Source of the DNA: Castor canadensis
Lineage: Eukaryota > Chordata > Mammalia > Rodentia > Castoridae
Direction: 5' to 3'
Assembly (NCBI RefSeq): GCF_047511655.1
Contig: NC_133396.1
Span: 131,511,490 to 131,575,489 of the forward strand
DNA: 64,000 nt
This document shows positions 23,601 to 34,755 of this stretch, piece by piece. The first letter of the stretch is position 1, and each line of letters begins with the position of its first letter. Under the pieces are notes generated by a model, which was not told the DNA's origin, did not search any database, and worked only from the letters and a program-made list of their open reading frames with translations. The translations under genes and the position numbers were made by a program.

Positions 23601-24431
23601 GCAGCACAGCAACTAAGAGATAGCATAGATAAATGGGACCTCATAAAGCTAAAAAACTTCTGTTCATCAAAAGAAATGATCTCTAAACTGAAGAGAACAC
23701 CCACAGAGTGGGAGAAAATATTTGCCAGCTACACATCAGACAAAGGACTGATAACCAGAATATATAGGGAACTCAAAAAACTAAATTCTCCCAAAACTAA
23801 TGAACCAATAAAGAAATGGGCAAGTGAACTAAACAGAACTTTCTCAAAAGAAGAAATTCAAATGGCCAAAAAACACGTGAAAAAATGCTCACCATCTCTA
23901 GCAATAAAGGAAATGCAAATTAAAACCACACTAAGATTCCACCTCACCCCTGTTAGAATAGCCATCATCAGCAACACCACCAACAACAGGTGTTGGCGAG
24001 AATGCGGGGAAAAAGGAACCCTCTTACACTGTTGTTGGGAATGTAAACTAGTACAACCACTCTGGAAAAAAATCTGGAGGCTTCTTAAAAATCTAAACAT
24101 TGATCTACCATTTGATCCAGCAATACCACTCTTGGGGATATACCCAAAAGACTGTGACACAGGTTACTCCAGAGGCACCTGCACACCCATGTTTATTGTG
24201 GCACTATTCACAATAGCCAAGTTATAGAAACAACCAAGATGCCCCACCACTGACGAATGGATTAAGAAAATGTGGTATCTATACACAATGGAATTTTATG
24301 CAGCCATGAAGAAGAACGAAATGTTATCATTCACTGGTAAATGGATGGAATTGGAGAACATCATTCTGAGTGAGCTTAACCTGGTCCAATAGACCAAAAA
24401 TCGTATGTTCTTCCTCATATGTGGACATTAG
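20609..24431 (+). pseudogene. LINE-1 ORF2 (endonuclease-reverse transcriptase), inactivated
   Basis: ORF2p nicks target DNA and reverse-transcribes L1 RNA. The span equals about 1274 codons, the usual full ORF2 length. Order: the endonuclease domain with [35 protein letters not shown] and SDHNAV (catalytic positions retained); the reverse-transcriptase domain with [27 protein letters not shown] and the active-site FADD at 22701-22712; then the C-terminal Cys-rich motif [18 protein letters not shown] (24000-24050). Lesions: TAG at 20627 (codon 7), frameshift near 21660-21680, TGA at 22332, indels in A-runs at 22734-22742 and 22893-22899, TGA at 22908, TAA at 23337, TAG at 24225 and 24390. The natural stop is TAG at 24429-24431. 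The longest intact frame left is 20687-21685, mostly endonuclease. Confidence 0.95.
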
Positions 24432-24945
24432 ATCAAGGGCAAACACAACAAGGGGATTGGACTTTGATCACATGATAAAGTGAGAGCACATAAGGGAGGG
24501 GTGAGATAGGTAAGACACCTAAAAAATTAGCTAGCATTTGTTGCCCTCAACACAGAGAAACTAAAGCAGATACCTTAAAAGCAACTGAGGCCAATAGGAA
24601 AAGGGGAACAGGTACTAGAGAAAAGGTGAGATCGAAAAGAATTAACCTAGAAGGTAACACACACGCACAGGAAATTAATGTGAGTCAACTCCCTGTATAG
24701 CTATCCTTATCTCAACCAGCAAAAACCCTTGTTCCTTCCTATTATTGCTTATACTCTCTCTACAACAAAATTAGAGATAAGGGCGAAATAGTTTCTGCCG
24801 GGTATCGAGGGGGGTGCGGGGCGGAGGGGGGGAGAGAGAAGGGGTGGGGTGGGTACTAAGGGAGGGGGTGGGGGCAGGGGGGAGAAATGACCCAAGCATT
24901 GTATGCACATATGAATAATAATTAAAAATAAAATAAAATAAAAAG
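24432..24945 (+). other. LINE-1 3'UTR with G-quadruplex-prone tract
   Basis: From the ORF2 stop to the A-rich tail. 24807-24882 is a G-rich tract with more than eight runs of three or more Gs, the feature typical of mammalian L1 3'UTRs. The complement of the same tract is seen in the antisense copies near 5934-5994 and 42766-42831. Confidence 0.9.
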
Positions 24946-25194
24946 AGAGAAATGGGTTCATGAGAATGTATGTGGAGCAGAACTAAAAGCACACCACTGA
25001 ACTAAACGGCATTTGAAACACAACCCTCGGGACTCTGATCCTGAACGCAGGATTAAGGTTCAGTTGCCAGTGGCTCTGTCTGGCAGGCCGCCAGAGCCAG
25101 CATTTTATCTTACCTTTGGGCTGCCATGTTTTTTCTTCAGCCATTATGGTATTATATAACTGGAATCCCCTGGGCTGAGGCCAAGGCCAGGGTT

Positions 25195-25670
25195 GGCCTT
25201 GCATAATGGCTGTTATATTTACATGTTGAAGCCCCAGCCCCACTGTGACAGTAGCAGGAGATACGGCCTTTGGCAGGTAGCTTATGAGAGTGGGGGCTCC
25301 ACATGTGGGATCAGTGCCCTTATAAGAGAAATTGTGGGACCAGGAGTGTGGCTCAGTGGAATCAGGCTTACCTAGAATGTGCAAGGTCAGACCTTGGCTC
25401 CATCCCCAGCATGCCAAAATAAAAAAGGGAGGAAGAAAAGGGAAGGGAAGGGAAGGGGAGGAAGGAAAAAAGAAAGGAAGGAAGGAAGGAAGGAAGGAAG
25501 GAAGGAAGGAAGGAAGGAAGGAAGGAAGGAAGGGAGAAACTGTAGACTTTCTTGCCCTCTCACTACCGCAGGTGATCCTCTGTGACTCAGAAGAGAGCCT
25601 TTTCAGAATGTAACCACTCCAACACCTCAAGGTCCAACTTCCAACCTCCAGAACCTTCTCTCATTAACTG
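25195..25670 (+). repeat. Ancient LTR-like repeat split by a SINE
   Basis: 'acatgttgaagccccagccc' and 'gatcagtgcccttataagag' precede the SINE at 25338-25533, and 'ttccaacctccagaaccttc' follows it. The order matches a common old mammalian repeat, probably MaLR-type; I cannot fix the family name. Confidence 0.45.
25338..25533 (+). mobile_element. ID-like SINE whose tail became (GGAA)n
   Basis: 'accaggagtgtggctcagtg' through 'tggctccatccccagcatgc', then an A-rich tail grading into GGAA repeats (25430-25533, over 20 units including interruptions). Imperfect flanking repeats 'gagaaattgt' (25326-25335) and 'gagaaactgt' (25534-25543) enclose both parts, showing that the microsatellite grew from the SINE tail. 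Confidence 0.9.
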
Positions 25671-26587
25671 CTGTCTACCATGCTGACCTATACTGTATCC
25701 TGGACTGTGTGTCCTGAACACAGTTCCTCCCAGTCCACGTCTGAGTGTAAAATACCAGTGCCATTTTCCTCTTGGGTTTTCAGTGCCCCTATTTTGTGCC
25801 TGTCTTGGAGATTATCAATGCCAAGAAGTCTAACACCAAAATGTTCTGGTGCTCCCTGGAGTCCCTCGAGTCTTGACAGCCAAACACTGCTACATGCTGT
25901 AGCTGCCACGGGTGACCGCCAGCCTGTCACTCTGCAGAAAAGTGATGGGAGGCGTGTTCAGAACTAACAGATGGCTCTTTGCCGTTCCCTTTGATCTGTG
26001 TACACCAGCTTGTAAGATGTCTCCTAACTGTTGCTTTCTGTGTCAGGCCTCATTGGATGGGTTTGAGTTTGCAGTAGGTGGCAAGGGACTTGAGGTGTCT
26101 CCTCGGGGCGAACTTCTGCCAGAGGCAAGTCTTCTAAGCTTTAAAAATGGTTAGAGGAGTTGAGCTGGCAGTGAACGAGCACAGCAAGCAAGTGAGTGGA
26201 TGCAGAGTGCCCAAGGCCAACACAGCCCTGACCTTGATGACTTAGCAGAGTGAACAGTGTGTCACTGAGCTTCTGGTCACTAAGGGTGACGTGGTGATGA
26301 GGACAGAAATATGGCCATCTTCCAATGCTTATGAGGCCTCTTCCTGCCAGTCTCAGTTCTGGATGGCTGTGTCAAGTGGGTTAGAAATTCCCTTCTGTGA
26401 AGTGAATCTGACCAGATGCAAAGAACCTGGGAGCATCTTAGTTCTGCTACTTCCCTACCACCTCCGGCCAATTCTTGGAGAGTGGTTACTGGGTGTTGGC
26501 CACTGAAACAGCATCAGAATTTGTACAGCTGGCGCTATGGTTTTCTGATGACTATAAAATGTTGACCAGTGATTACAACTAAGAATA
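25671..26587. other. Intergenic, nothing recognised
   Basis: Mixed sequence without clear mobile elements. Short open frames on both strands carry no recognisable motif. Confidence 0.4.
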
Positions 26588-26668
26588 AATGGGGGTGTGT
26601 GTGGCTTGGGGGTAGAACAATTGCCTAGCAAATGTGGGGCCCTGGATTTGATCCCGAGAGCCACACAT
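26588..26668 (+). mobile_element. ID-like SINE
   Basis: 'gggggtgtgtgtggcttggg', 'attgcctagcaaatgtgggg' and 'tttgatcccgagagccacac': plus-strand ID-like unit with a GGA-rich 3' flank. Confidence 0.85.
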
Positions 26669-27183
26669 GAGGAGGAGGAGGGGAAATGGAGCCCAAGGGT
26701 ACATGTATTTCAGTTGCTTCCATTTCCAAAACCATTTAAACTGCTAACGTCATTTACAGGTTTGTAACAAGCTAGAAAGAAGTCAAAAAGAAGGGAAAAA
26801 ATAAATGGGATCGCTTAACTTTTCCCGTGTCTTCATGACGCTTGCTCGTTGTAGTAAACTTTCACACAGAACCTCAAGTGCAGAGTCACAGGCGGAATCA
26901 GGCTTTGCATGGCTCTGTAACAGAATGGTAGGCCGATTCCTCAGGTTTTGGGAAAACTGCTCTCTGCTGAAGGGTTGGGGCTTAGAAACCCATGGTTCTG
27001 AGTCATTGGTTCCTAAGTCTTAATCCCTGAGAAGACTCAACATATAAGAAAAAAATGGGCACAAAAAAGTATTTCCGTCTCACACAGTGACATAATATAG
27101 AAGGCACATTCAGGTCTTATACAGAGGCACTACTGGAAAAAAAAAGCCGGAGACCTTACCCAAAAAATAGCTGAAGCAAGAAA
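26669..27183. other. Intergenic, nothing recognised
   Basis: No recognisable repeat or gene apart from a short A-run near 27136-27145. Confidence 0.4.
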
Positions 27184-27277
27184 GAGCTGGGGGCGTGGCT
27201 CAAGAGGTATAGCACCTGCCTAGCAAGCCCAAGGCCCGACTTCGACCCTTAGGACCAACTGCCCTACCCCCCAAAAT
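27184..27277 (+). mobile_element. ID-like SINE
   Basis: 'gagctgggggcgtggctcaa', 'tagcacctgcctagcaagcc', then a decayed box B ('gacttcgacccttaggacca') and a C-rich stretch rather than an A tail. Confidence 0.85.
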
Positions 27278-28686
27278 TAGTGTGCTTGCCATAGGCGGGA
27301 GACACATCACTGGGCTGCTCTTGGGCCTCTGGCAGGGCTGGGTGGGTGATGGAAGGGGGTGGACCCCAGGCAGAGTGACACAGGGTGGTGTGTTAAATGC
27401 TCCTGCAGAAGCCCACCCACTGGGCAAGGCTTAAAGTGCACCATGGGCACTGCCAGCTCTCAGAAACTCCTAAGGTACTTCTGTTTGTTGGGACCCTTCA
27501 GTGAAACTGATCGGAGCCTCGTTCAGACCCGCTCAGGGAAGTGAGAATGTACAGGCTCCGTAAAATCTAGGACCACAGAGAGCAACTGAAAGACTTCTGC
27601 ATGGCTGGACTGGGGGCTCTGAGTCTGCCGGAATCACTCTTGTCACCTAACCTCTGCTCCCCTGGGTTTTGCTGTATTTCAGGCAAATCTCTACCCAGGT
27701 GTCAGCAACCCTGGCAGAGGCATTTCCAGACACTTGCCTAGACAATCCATTTGTCTGCTCTTGGAAGGAGAATGGGCACCTCTGTTCGTGAGCTCGGCCA
27801 TCTTTGGGCCAGTGTCTCTCCTTGAAGCCATCAGGACAGTTCTAAGGGACAATGTCCACTCTTGGAACTGGAGATCAAGGTCCAGCCCTCATCCCAAGAC
27901 ATAGACTAAAGGGTGGAGGAAAAGTGGCTTCTGAAAGGAAAACAGCCCTCTTACCAAAAGCAGGGGAGAGGGGTGTGGGGCAGGCATAGCAACAGATGTA
28001 CCCTGGAGGGCTGGAGTCCATGACGGCCTGTAATGTCCCAGTCCCATTCCTGCAGCTAAGGATCAGGCTGGCTTCGAGACACAGCACCCTTGTGCATTTG
28101 GCATAGCCTCTCACCACTTACCAGGTTGCCTCTTGTTTTAATAATAAATGTAACTGATCATGATTAAAGTTCACATAATAATAAAAATGAAAAAAAAATG
28201 TTTCCCCTCCCTAACCATCAGTCCCCAGCTCCTCACATGGCTAAAATAGTATAGAATTCTAGAAATTTTCTCTGTTAAAACAAAATCAACCAATCTTTCT
28301 TTCTTTGTAAAACAAATTATGTCATTATGCATTTGCTCTCCAACCTGGTTTTTCACTTGATAATATCCTTGGTTCCTTTCCATATCCGTGTGTTTTTTTA
28401 GAAGCTGCATAATATCCCATAAAATATATGTGCTATGATGTATTAAATCATTTTCTTGTTCACAGTTATGTTTCAAAGAATTCTGTCACAGACATTCCTA
28501 TACACACAGCTTAGTGTACCTTTGCAAGCTAAATTCCTGGAGGTGAAATTGTTGGCGAATGTATGGATTTTAACTTTGGATACATATTAACGATTTGGTC
28601 TTCAGGAAGACTGCCAATATTCTCCCATGTCCTTGGCATTGAAAGTGCTGCTTTCTGCACATCTAAGCACCATTTAAACTCTCCAT
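27278..28686. other. Intergenic, no recognised gene
   Basis: About 1.4 kb. The left part is GC-moderate; 28140-28560 is AT-rich. I see nothing I can name. Confidence 0.4.
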
Positions 28687-28782
28687 TGGGACTGGAGGTG
28701 TGGCTCAAGCGGTAGAGCACCTGCTTCGCAAGTGTGAAGCCCTGAGTTCATAATCCCAGTCCCACCAAAAAACAAACTAACT
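28687..28782 (+). mobile_element. ID-like SINE
   Basis: 'ggactggaggtgtggctcaa', 'gtagagcacctgcttcgcaa', 'ccctgagttcataatcccag' and an A/C tail. The flanks 'aaactctccattg' and 'aaacttttcattg' are a possible decayed target-site duplication. Confidence 0.9.
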
Positions 28783-28862
28783 AAACTTTTCATTGCTGCT
28801 AGTGTGACAGATGAAAATGATATATCATTGATTTTATTTGCATTTAAAAATGACAAATGATA

Positions 28863-28942
28863 GGGTGGGGGATTGACTCAGGGTCAGAACACGTATTTAC
28901 CATGCATGAGGGCTTCATCCCCAGCACTGAAAAACAATTGCA
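28863..28942 (+). mobile_element. ID-like SINE, diverged
   Basis: 'gggtgggggattgactcagg' and 'gcttcatccccagcactgaa' mark a decayed plus-strand unit. Confidence 0.75.
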
Positions 28943-29119
28943 GGTGAAGTTAGGAATCTTTTAAAATGTCTAGCTATATCAATTTCATTTCTGTGAATTT
29001 AAAATCTGTTCTTTCTAATAAACATGACTTTAAAAAATAACCATTAAAGCATTAGCAACTTGATTACTACATCCTGTGTTTCTACCTTAGAGTTCACTTA
29101 ATCCTGGTCAGATAATATA

Positions 29120-29520
29120 CTGTGGACTTGCCATTCATGGAATCTTAGAATATTAGAGCTGGGAAAATGCTCAGGGTCAGCCTATGATACCTTGCCATTT
29201 TTCAGAAAAAGAAACTGAGGTCTAGCTAGGTGCTGGTGGCTCACATCTGTAATCCTTGTACTTGGGAGTTTGAGATCTGGCGGATAGTGGTTCAAGGTCA
29301 GTCTGGTCAGAATAATCAGAGCAAAATGGACTGGAGATGTGGCTCAAGTAGTAAAGCGCCTGCCTTGCAAGTATAAAACTCTGAATTCAAACCCCAGTCT
29401 CACCCTCTCCTCCAGAAAAATGAAAGAAGCTGAGGTCTAAGTAAAATTTAATTGTTCAAGGTCACATAATTAGAGGGCAGGCTAAAACCAGAGCGCACGC
29501 TGCCTGGGGTATCACTCAAG
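29120..29520 (+). repeat. Ancient mammalian repeat interrupted by a SINE
   Basis: 'cttagaatattagagctggg' and 'aagaaactgaggtctag' on the left, and 'ttgttcaaggtcacataatt' on the right, appear to be one old MIR-like element interrupted by the composite SINE at 29225-29422. Confidence 0.55.
29225..29422 (+). mobile_element. Composite B1-ID SINE inside an older repeat, 17 bp target-site duplication
   Basis: 'ctaggtgctggtggctcaca', 'tggttcaaggtcagtctggt', then 'ggactggagatgtggctcaa', 'gcgcctgccttgcaagtata' and 'gaattcaaaccccagtctca'. Flanks 'aaagaaactgaggtcta' (29208-29224) and 'aaagaagctgaggtcta' (29423-29439) match at 16 of 17 bases. Confidence 0.95.
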
Positions 29521-30405
29521 TCTTATACTCCACTGTTGATTAAATTGAGAGGTCTGGCTTGGAAATTTAAACCACTCTGTTACCATCCCAAGGAGGGTCT
29601 TACGCCTGTCACTGCCGACCCAACGAGCCAGCTTCTCCATCCACTGCTTCAGTCGGTGGTGTGTTTATGACAATTCAGTGCCCAGAGACTGGCACCTGTG
29701 TGGATCGCCTGCTGTCTGCCTGGCGGTGACTGGTTCAGGGAATGGGAGCTCTGCAACACAGCCCAGGACAAACCAACAGGAAAATTGCTAGTGTCACCCT
29801 GCCATTACTTCCAGTGTTCCTAGACTGTTTAGTGTTTTGAAGTAGTAATAGAAAACAGCAATTCAAAAACTCCACAGTATATTCTTGTATGTTCTCTGAG
29901 CTATTTCAAATTCCTTGTGAATTTATACCTCTTTAATTTCAGACTTGGAATTAGAATTTTATCTTCCTTACCCTCCTTAAGGGGCTCTTAAATGATTACT
30001 AAAATCCACATTTTAGTCATTAGGGGAATTTAAAGATGACAATTGTCCTCATAGACCTTAATCGAGGGAATTCTAAACACCAAGGTCCCAGCCTCACTGT
30101 CCACACTCCATCGCGATCATGGCCATTTGTCTATTAAAGGAATAAGAGTTTTTAAAAAAAACTCTCTTACTTTAGGTACATTTCAATCTTCTTTTCCTAA
30201 AGAACTTACAATTAACCTGTTTACTAGAAAGCTTCTGATAGAACTTTCCAGTTGGTGGAAAAGATCTAAGAGTTTGGCAGAAAGGATTGAGAGACATAAA
30301 AAAAAAAAAAAAGCCAACAGTTAAACAACTAAGTACATGTTGCCGAATCATCTATATTATGAAGCCAAAGACAAATAAATAAAAATTCAAAATACCAAGG
30401 TTCAG
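29521..30405. other. Intergenic, nothing recognised
   Basis: Unique-looking, AT-rich to the right, with a poly-A run at 30298-30312. Confidence 0.4.
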
Positions 30406-30490
30406 GACTGGGGGTGTGACTTTTTGGTCAAGTGCTTACCTAGGGTACTTGGGATGTCGGGTTCGATCCCTAGGACCATCAAAAGAAAAC
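30406..30490 (+). mobile_element. ID-like SINE
   Basis: 'ggactgggggtgtgactttt', then 'cgggttcgatccctaggacc' with an intact box-B-like GGTTCGATCC and an A-rich tail. Confidence 0.85.
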
Positions 30491-31380
30491 AAATCGCATA
30501 ATATTGTAATTAACAGAAATGCACACGGCCTCGATTTTTTTTTTTTCAGCCAAATGTGAGCAGTTCATCGTGGTTCAGCTGGGGCCTGGGCTGGGGGCTG
30601 AGTGCGCTGTTTCTGTTTTCCAAGAGAGAGTTCTTTTATTCCCCCGCCCCTTTTCATTTCCAGGTGTTGTGCAGTTAATTAGTGGAATGCTGACCGTTCT
30701 GTGGGAAGACTTGCGAGTTCCTGACTTCCATGTAGGTGAAAGGGCTGGGAATCCTCCCGGCCCTGTCCTCTTGTCTTCTCTCCAAACACATTCACCAAAA
30801 CTGTGTTGGAACAGTCGAGCAGTAGCTCTGATTTCAGCTAAATGCAATTTGGAACTGGCTTATTAAATACTGATAAAAACGTTCTTGCTCTCAGAAGCTA
30901 ACTTACTGTGAAACTAGTGACAACTATGGGATATTTTAGATAGAGAAAGATTCCTACTGACCAGACTAAGGATGGATGGTACCAGAGTGACCGCATACTG
31001 TTCTAGGGTTCACCTTCTGACCAGGACAAAGCAGCACAGACTAAATGCTGACCTGGGATTGTGGTAAAGAATGTCTCCACCTAAGAAAATGCTTGAGAAC
31101 GTTTGTAAAAGTATTTCTGTAAGTTGGATGCCCCCCATCCCAAAACGGTAACAACACATGGATGCTGACAACTGAAATGTCTCACTGACTGACAGCCATG
31201 GGTTACCCCGGCTCCTGGGAGCACCGAACAGCAAAGGAGGCACTGCGTCAAGGGCAGAAGAAGGTATTCATTGTCAGGTGAGTCAAGGCAAAGGGGCTGT
31301 GAGATAGAAGTGCCCATGGAAGCCTAATAAGGGCTTCTCACTTTCCCAGCCTCTTAAAAACCTTTTTTAAAGATGGAAAT
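30491..31380. other. Intergenic, nothing recognised
   Basis: Contains a T-run near 30535-30546. No mobile element or credible gene was seen. Confidence 0.4.
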
Positions 31381-31382
31381 TT

Positions 31383-31502
31383 GGTCAGGTGTAGTTGTAC
31401 CTACCTGTAGTGCCAGCCCTTGGGAGACTGAGGCAGGAGAGTCTTGAGTTCAAGGCCAGCCTGGGCTAAGACCCTGTCTCAAAAACCAAAACCAAAACTG
31501 AA
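31383..31502 (+). mobile_element. B1-like SINE
   Basis: Plus-strand B1-like: 'gtgccagcccttgggagact', 'gagttcaaggccagcctggg', 'gaccctgtctcaaaaaccaa' and an A/C-rich tail. Confidence 0.9.
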
Positions 31503-31721
31503 CAAAAAGTTGGAAGTTTGATGTATTATTTAACTGGAAGTGTATATATAGAAGAATACCATTGAAATATTAAAAAAAACCAAAACCCAGTGTGCTATAC
31601 AGTGTGCATGTGGTACTGATGAGATGGGTCAGGCTGGACTGACCAGTGGTGTCTTGGTGGCCCCCGTCGCACAGTGTGGATTGATGGGGGGACAGTCAGA
31701 TACAGATAACAAAAATGTCAG

Positions 31722-32102
31722 CTGCATTGGTTTTCTAGGACTGCCATTAAAAATATGCTACAGACAGAAACTAATTTTTTCATAGCTTGGGAGCCTGGAA
31801 GTCCAAGACCAGGTGCTGGCGGGGTGAGTTTCTGAACCTCTGTCCTTAGTGTGCTGAGGGCGGCCTTGCTGCTCTCCACGTGCTCCCCCTCTGCACATGC
31901 TATCCCAGGGCCTCTTCCTGTGTCTGATTTTCCTCTTTTAAGGAGGCCATTCAGAGGGGATCAGAGCCCACCTGTGTGACTGTACTTCCCTTAATTGCCT
32001 CTTCAAAGGTCCTGCCTCCAAACATGGCCACATTCTGAGGTATTGCTGGCTAGGGCTTCGATGTTTGAATTTTGGAAAGACACAATTCAGCCCATAACAG
32101 CT
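31722..32102 (+). repeat. Ancient interspersed repeat, family not assigned
   Basis: Recognised by order: 'ggttttctaggactgccatt', 'gggagcctggaagtccaaga', 'gcctccaaacatggccacat' and 'cacaattcagcccataacag'. This is a common old mammalian repeat, possibly LTR-like. I am not sure of its Repbase name. Confidence 0.6.
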
Positions 32103-32144
32103 GTCTGAAGTGACTGTGTTTTTCTGACTTCAAAACCTGTTCTG

Positions 32145-32185
32145 TTATTGTGTATGTGTGCGTGCACACGTGTGTGCATGCCCTT
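32145..32185 (+). repeat. Alternating purine-pyrimidine (GT/GC) tract
   Basis: 'tgtgcgtgcacacgtgtgtg' and flanks form an imperfect alternating tract with Z-DNA potential. Confidence 0.7.
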
Positions 32186-32189
32186 GGTG

Positions 32190-34412
32190 ACCACTCCAGA
32201 TCTTAATTCATTCATCCTTTCCCAAGACACAGAAAGACTGTCACTCTCTGTCCTTCACTGAGGAACCTTCTCTCTAGGGGGCAGAGACAAAGTTTTTCAT
32301 CTTTCATGTCCTTTTGTTTCTACCTTTCAACTGCTTGGATGAGGCCCACCTGCATCATGGTGGATACATATAAAGTTGAGTGACTGTGGATGTTTGTCAC
32401 ATTACAAAACACCTACACAGAAACATTCAGATCAGTGTTTCTGATGTGTTGATGCAGAAAACTAACCAACAAAAGGTGGTGGGGACTGTGGGAAAGCAGG
32501 GTCCTGGGACCTGAGGTTTCAGGAAGACCAGAGAGAGGAAGGCACATTGCTAAGTCTGAGGATTCAGGGAGTGCTGATGGAAGGAGCCATGAACTCTGCA
32601 CAAACCCGCAGTGGAGAACGGGTACCCCACGCACCCCTCTCCATCTTCACACAAGCAGGAAAGCTGGTGTCCAGCTCGACTGCTATGGTGTCTGGCCTGT
32701 CATCAGGGGACTGGTCTTTGGACATAGAGCCCTGTGTTGTGTCACCCCCTACCCCTGCTGTCCTCACCGCTTCCAGTATGCTGGGCAATGCTTCTTTCTA
32801 GTACAGATGGCTTTGTTTTTATATGCCTTTCTAAATTGTGTATTGGCTGCAACGGTGCTGTGTGAATCAGCAAGGAACTGTCTTTCAGGAGTGTGGAGAC
32901 AGGAACTGCCATCCGTGGAAAACACTGTTAAAACGTGCCAGGATTGTTGGTGGCAAGGATGTGCTTACACTTAGAAGGACTGAATATTTTGCCCTATATG
33001 TTCTCGAGAACTACGTGTCACACTGAGCCAGGAATAGGGAATAAAAAAGTCTACTACCCTTGTGAGTTTTGGTACCAATTTCTTGTCTTTGAGCCTCAGT
33101 TTTCTTCTCTGTCAAGTGGGTGGATAATTGCTCGTGCTGGGTTATTTCAGATCCAATTAATGGATAAAATCAATTCATTAGATGAGGTTAAGATGCAGGC
33201 AACTAGGAGCTGTTGTTACACTAACTACTTTTATTATTGTTATTTATAGAGAATCTAAATGCACTTTGGAGTTCTAATGTGGTCTCAGCACAAGAGCAAA
33301 CAGTGTGCTTGGGATAGTGTTAGGGTCTTTACTAGAAATTGCTTATCACTGATTCGCATCTCTGATTTCTTAATCAGACTGTTTATTTAGGCTCTCTGCA
33401 GTCTGAGGGTCACTTTGTTGTATCAAAGCCCAGGGTGACCAGGCTTTTTAACTCGAAGGCCACACAGTGGTTTCTGATGGCGCCTCTGGGTCTCCCTGTG
33501 TCAAGGTTGCTCCTGGGTATTGCCCATTTGCTGTTCTTTTTATTGTTCGTCTGTCCACAAGGCAGAATCTCTATTTCTTCCAATAAGGGAGGCAGCTTTC
33601 AGTCTTACAAATCGGAATTATTAACCTCATATAAATGCATCCCACTGAAAAGTCACAGGAATTCAGATCGTGACATGCGTCAACACGGTTTCATTAGCCG
33701 CCAGTCCCTGACCGGTTGCCGGGTTCAGCTGATCTGCGCCTGCTGCGTGGACACCGCTGCTGGCCGGGTGGTGGTACCTTCCTCGCTGGCACCTGCTCTC
33801 ACACATCGACCCCAAGAGCCGATAAAGAGATAAAGAACAAACAGTTACCGTTTTCCATCAGTTATTTTGGATTTGGGATTTTTAGGGCAGGTATTATTTT
33901 GAATTTTATAATTTTGCAAAGCAAATTAATTGTGTTGGAATAATCTTGAATGTTTATGGAGTTTCTCTTGCACCAGACAGGGGAGTCCTCACACCAGGGA
34001 CTGTCTTCCTTCTTGGAAGACATCTAACAAACCTTGTGACACTTGGGAGAAATCAATAAATATTTCCAGGATAGATGGTTCTAATCTAGGTACTAAGCTA
34101 TTCTTAAAAGGATGTTCCCAGCAGTGTTGTCTTAGCCTTTTCTTACCCCTGCCTTATGTGTACAGCGGGGCTCAGGGTCCCCTGGTGCAGGAGCTGGTGA
34201 GATGCAGACTGGGCAGCGCCCCAGGCATCCATCCCAGTGTGCGCCTGCGTGAGACCTGCGGCCATGGTGCCCACCGTGGGCTTGGAACGGCACTGCTGGA
34301 GATAACAACGTGATAACTTTGTTTGTTTTTCTCAAATTCTGCAATTCAGATTTTAACCCCTTTCTGAAAAAAAAAACGTTATTATGCATCTTTTCTTTCT
34401 TTTTGTTTTCTT
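32190..34412. other. Repeat-poor intergenic stretch, no gene supported
   Basis: About 2.2 kb without recognisable SINE or LINE. A 132-codon plus-strand frame at 33435-33833 has no recognisable motif, splice context or homologue known to me. Confidence 0.4.
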
Positions 34413-34755
34413 TTTTTTTGAGAAAGGGTCTCATTATGTAGTCAGAATGGCCTCCAAACTTTTTTTTTTTTGGTAGGACTGGGCTTTTTGAGCTTTTCAC
34501 TTGCAAAGCAGACACTCTACCACTGGAGCCACCCTTTCCAGTCCATTTTACTCTGGTTATTTTGGAGGTAAGGTCTCCTGAACTATTCGCCCCAGTTGGC
34601 CTTTAACTCTGATCCTCCTGATCTCAGCCTCCCCGAATAGCTAGGACTATAGATGTGAGCCACTGGTGCCTGGCTAGGCCTCTAACTCTTGATCCTCCTG
34701 CCTCAGTCACCTGAGTGCTGGGATTACAGACATGTACCACCATACCCAGCTTCTA
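34413..34755 (-). mobile_element. B1-like SINE split by a composite SINE
   Basis: The outer B1-like element is in two pieces: 34413-34460 ('gagaaagggtctcattatgt') and 34676-34755 ('gatcctcctgcctcagtcac', 'gtgctgggattacagacatg'). The break is the insertion at 34461-34675. 'ggcctccaa' and 'ggcctctaa' at the two edges are the likely target-site duplication. Confidence 0.9.
34461..34675 (-). mobile_element. Composite B1-ID SINE (inner insertion)
   Basis: Starts with a T-run on the plus strand, then the ID half ('ttgcaaagcagacactctac', 'caccctttccagtccatttt') and the B1-like half ('ctgatctcagcctccccgaa', 'gactatagatgtgagccact'). Confidence 0.9.

Larger units (their letters stand above)
20060..24958 (+). 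mobile_element. LINE-1, 5'-truncated, nearly complete ORF2
   Basis: About 4.9 kb of L1. It starts near 20071 inside ORF1, continues through a 50 bp inter-ORF spacer and ORF2, and ends with a G-rich 3'UTR and an A-rich tail (24915-24944). Imperfect 11 bp flanking repeats, 'agagaaatagg' at 20060-20070 and 'agagaaatggg' after the tail, are a plausible target-site duplication. The coding frame has at least nine lesions, so it cannot retrotranspose autonomously. Fragments of the same family lie at 5886-6238 and 42721-43700. Confidence 0.95.

Noticed and set aside
24749-24992. Proline-rich open frames on the minus strand
   Set aside because: They are translations of the complement of the LINE-1 3'UTR G-rich tract.
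24983-25630. 215-codon open frame, minus strand
   Set aside because: Its middle is a translated (GGAA)n microsatellite and the rest overlaps an ancient repeat and a SINE.
33435-33833. 132-codon open frame, plus strand
   Set aside because: No recognisable motif or conserved context; length is compatible with chance in 64 kb.
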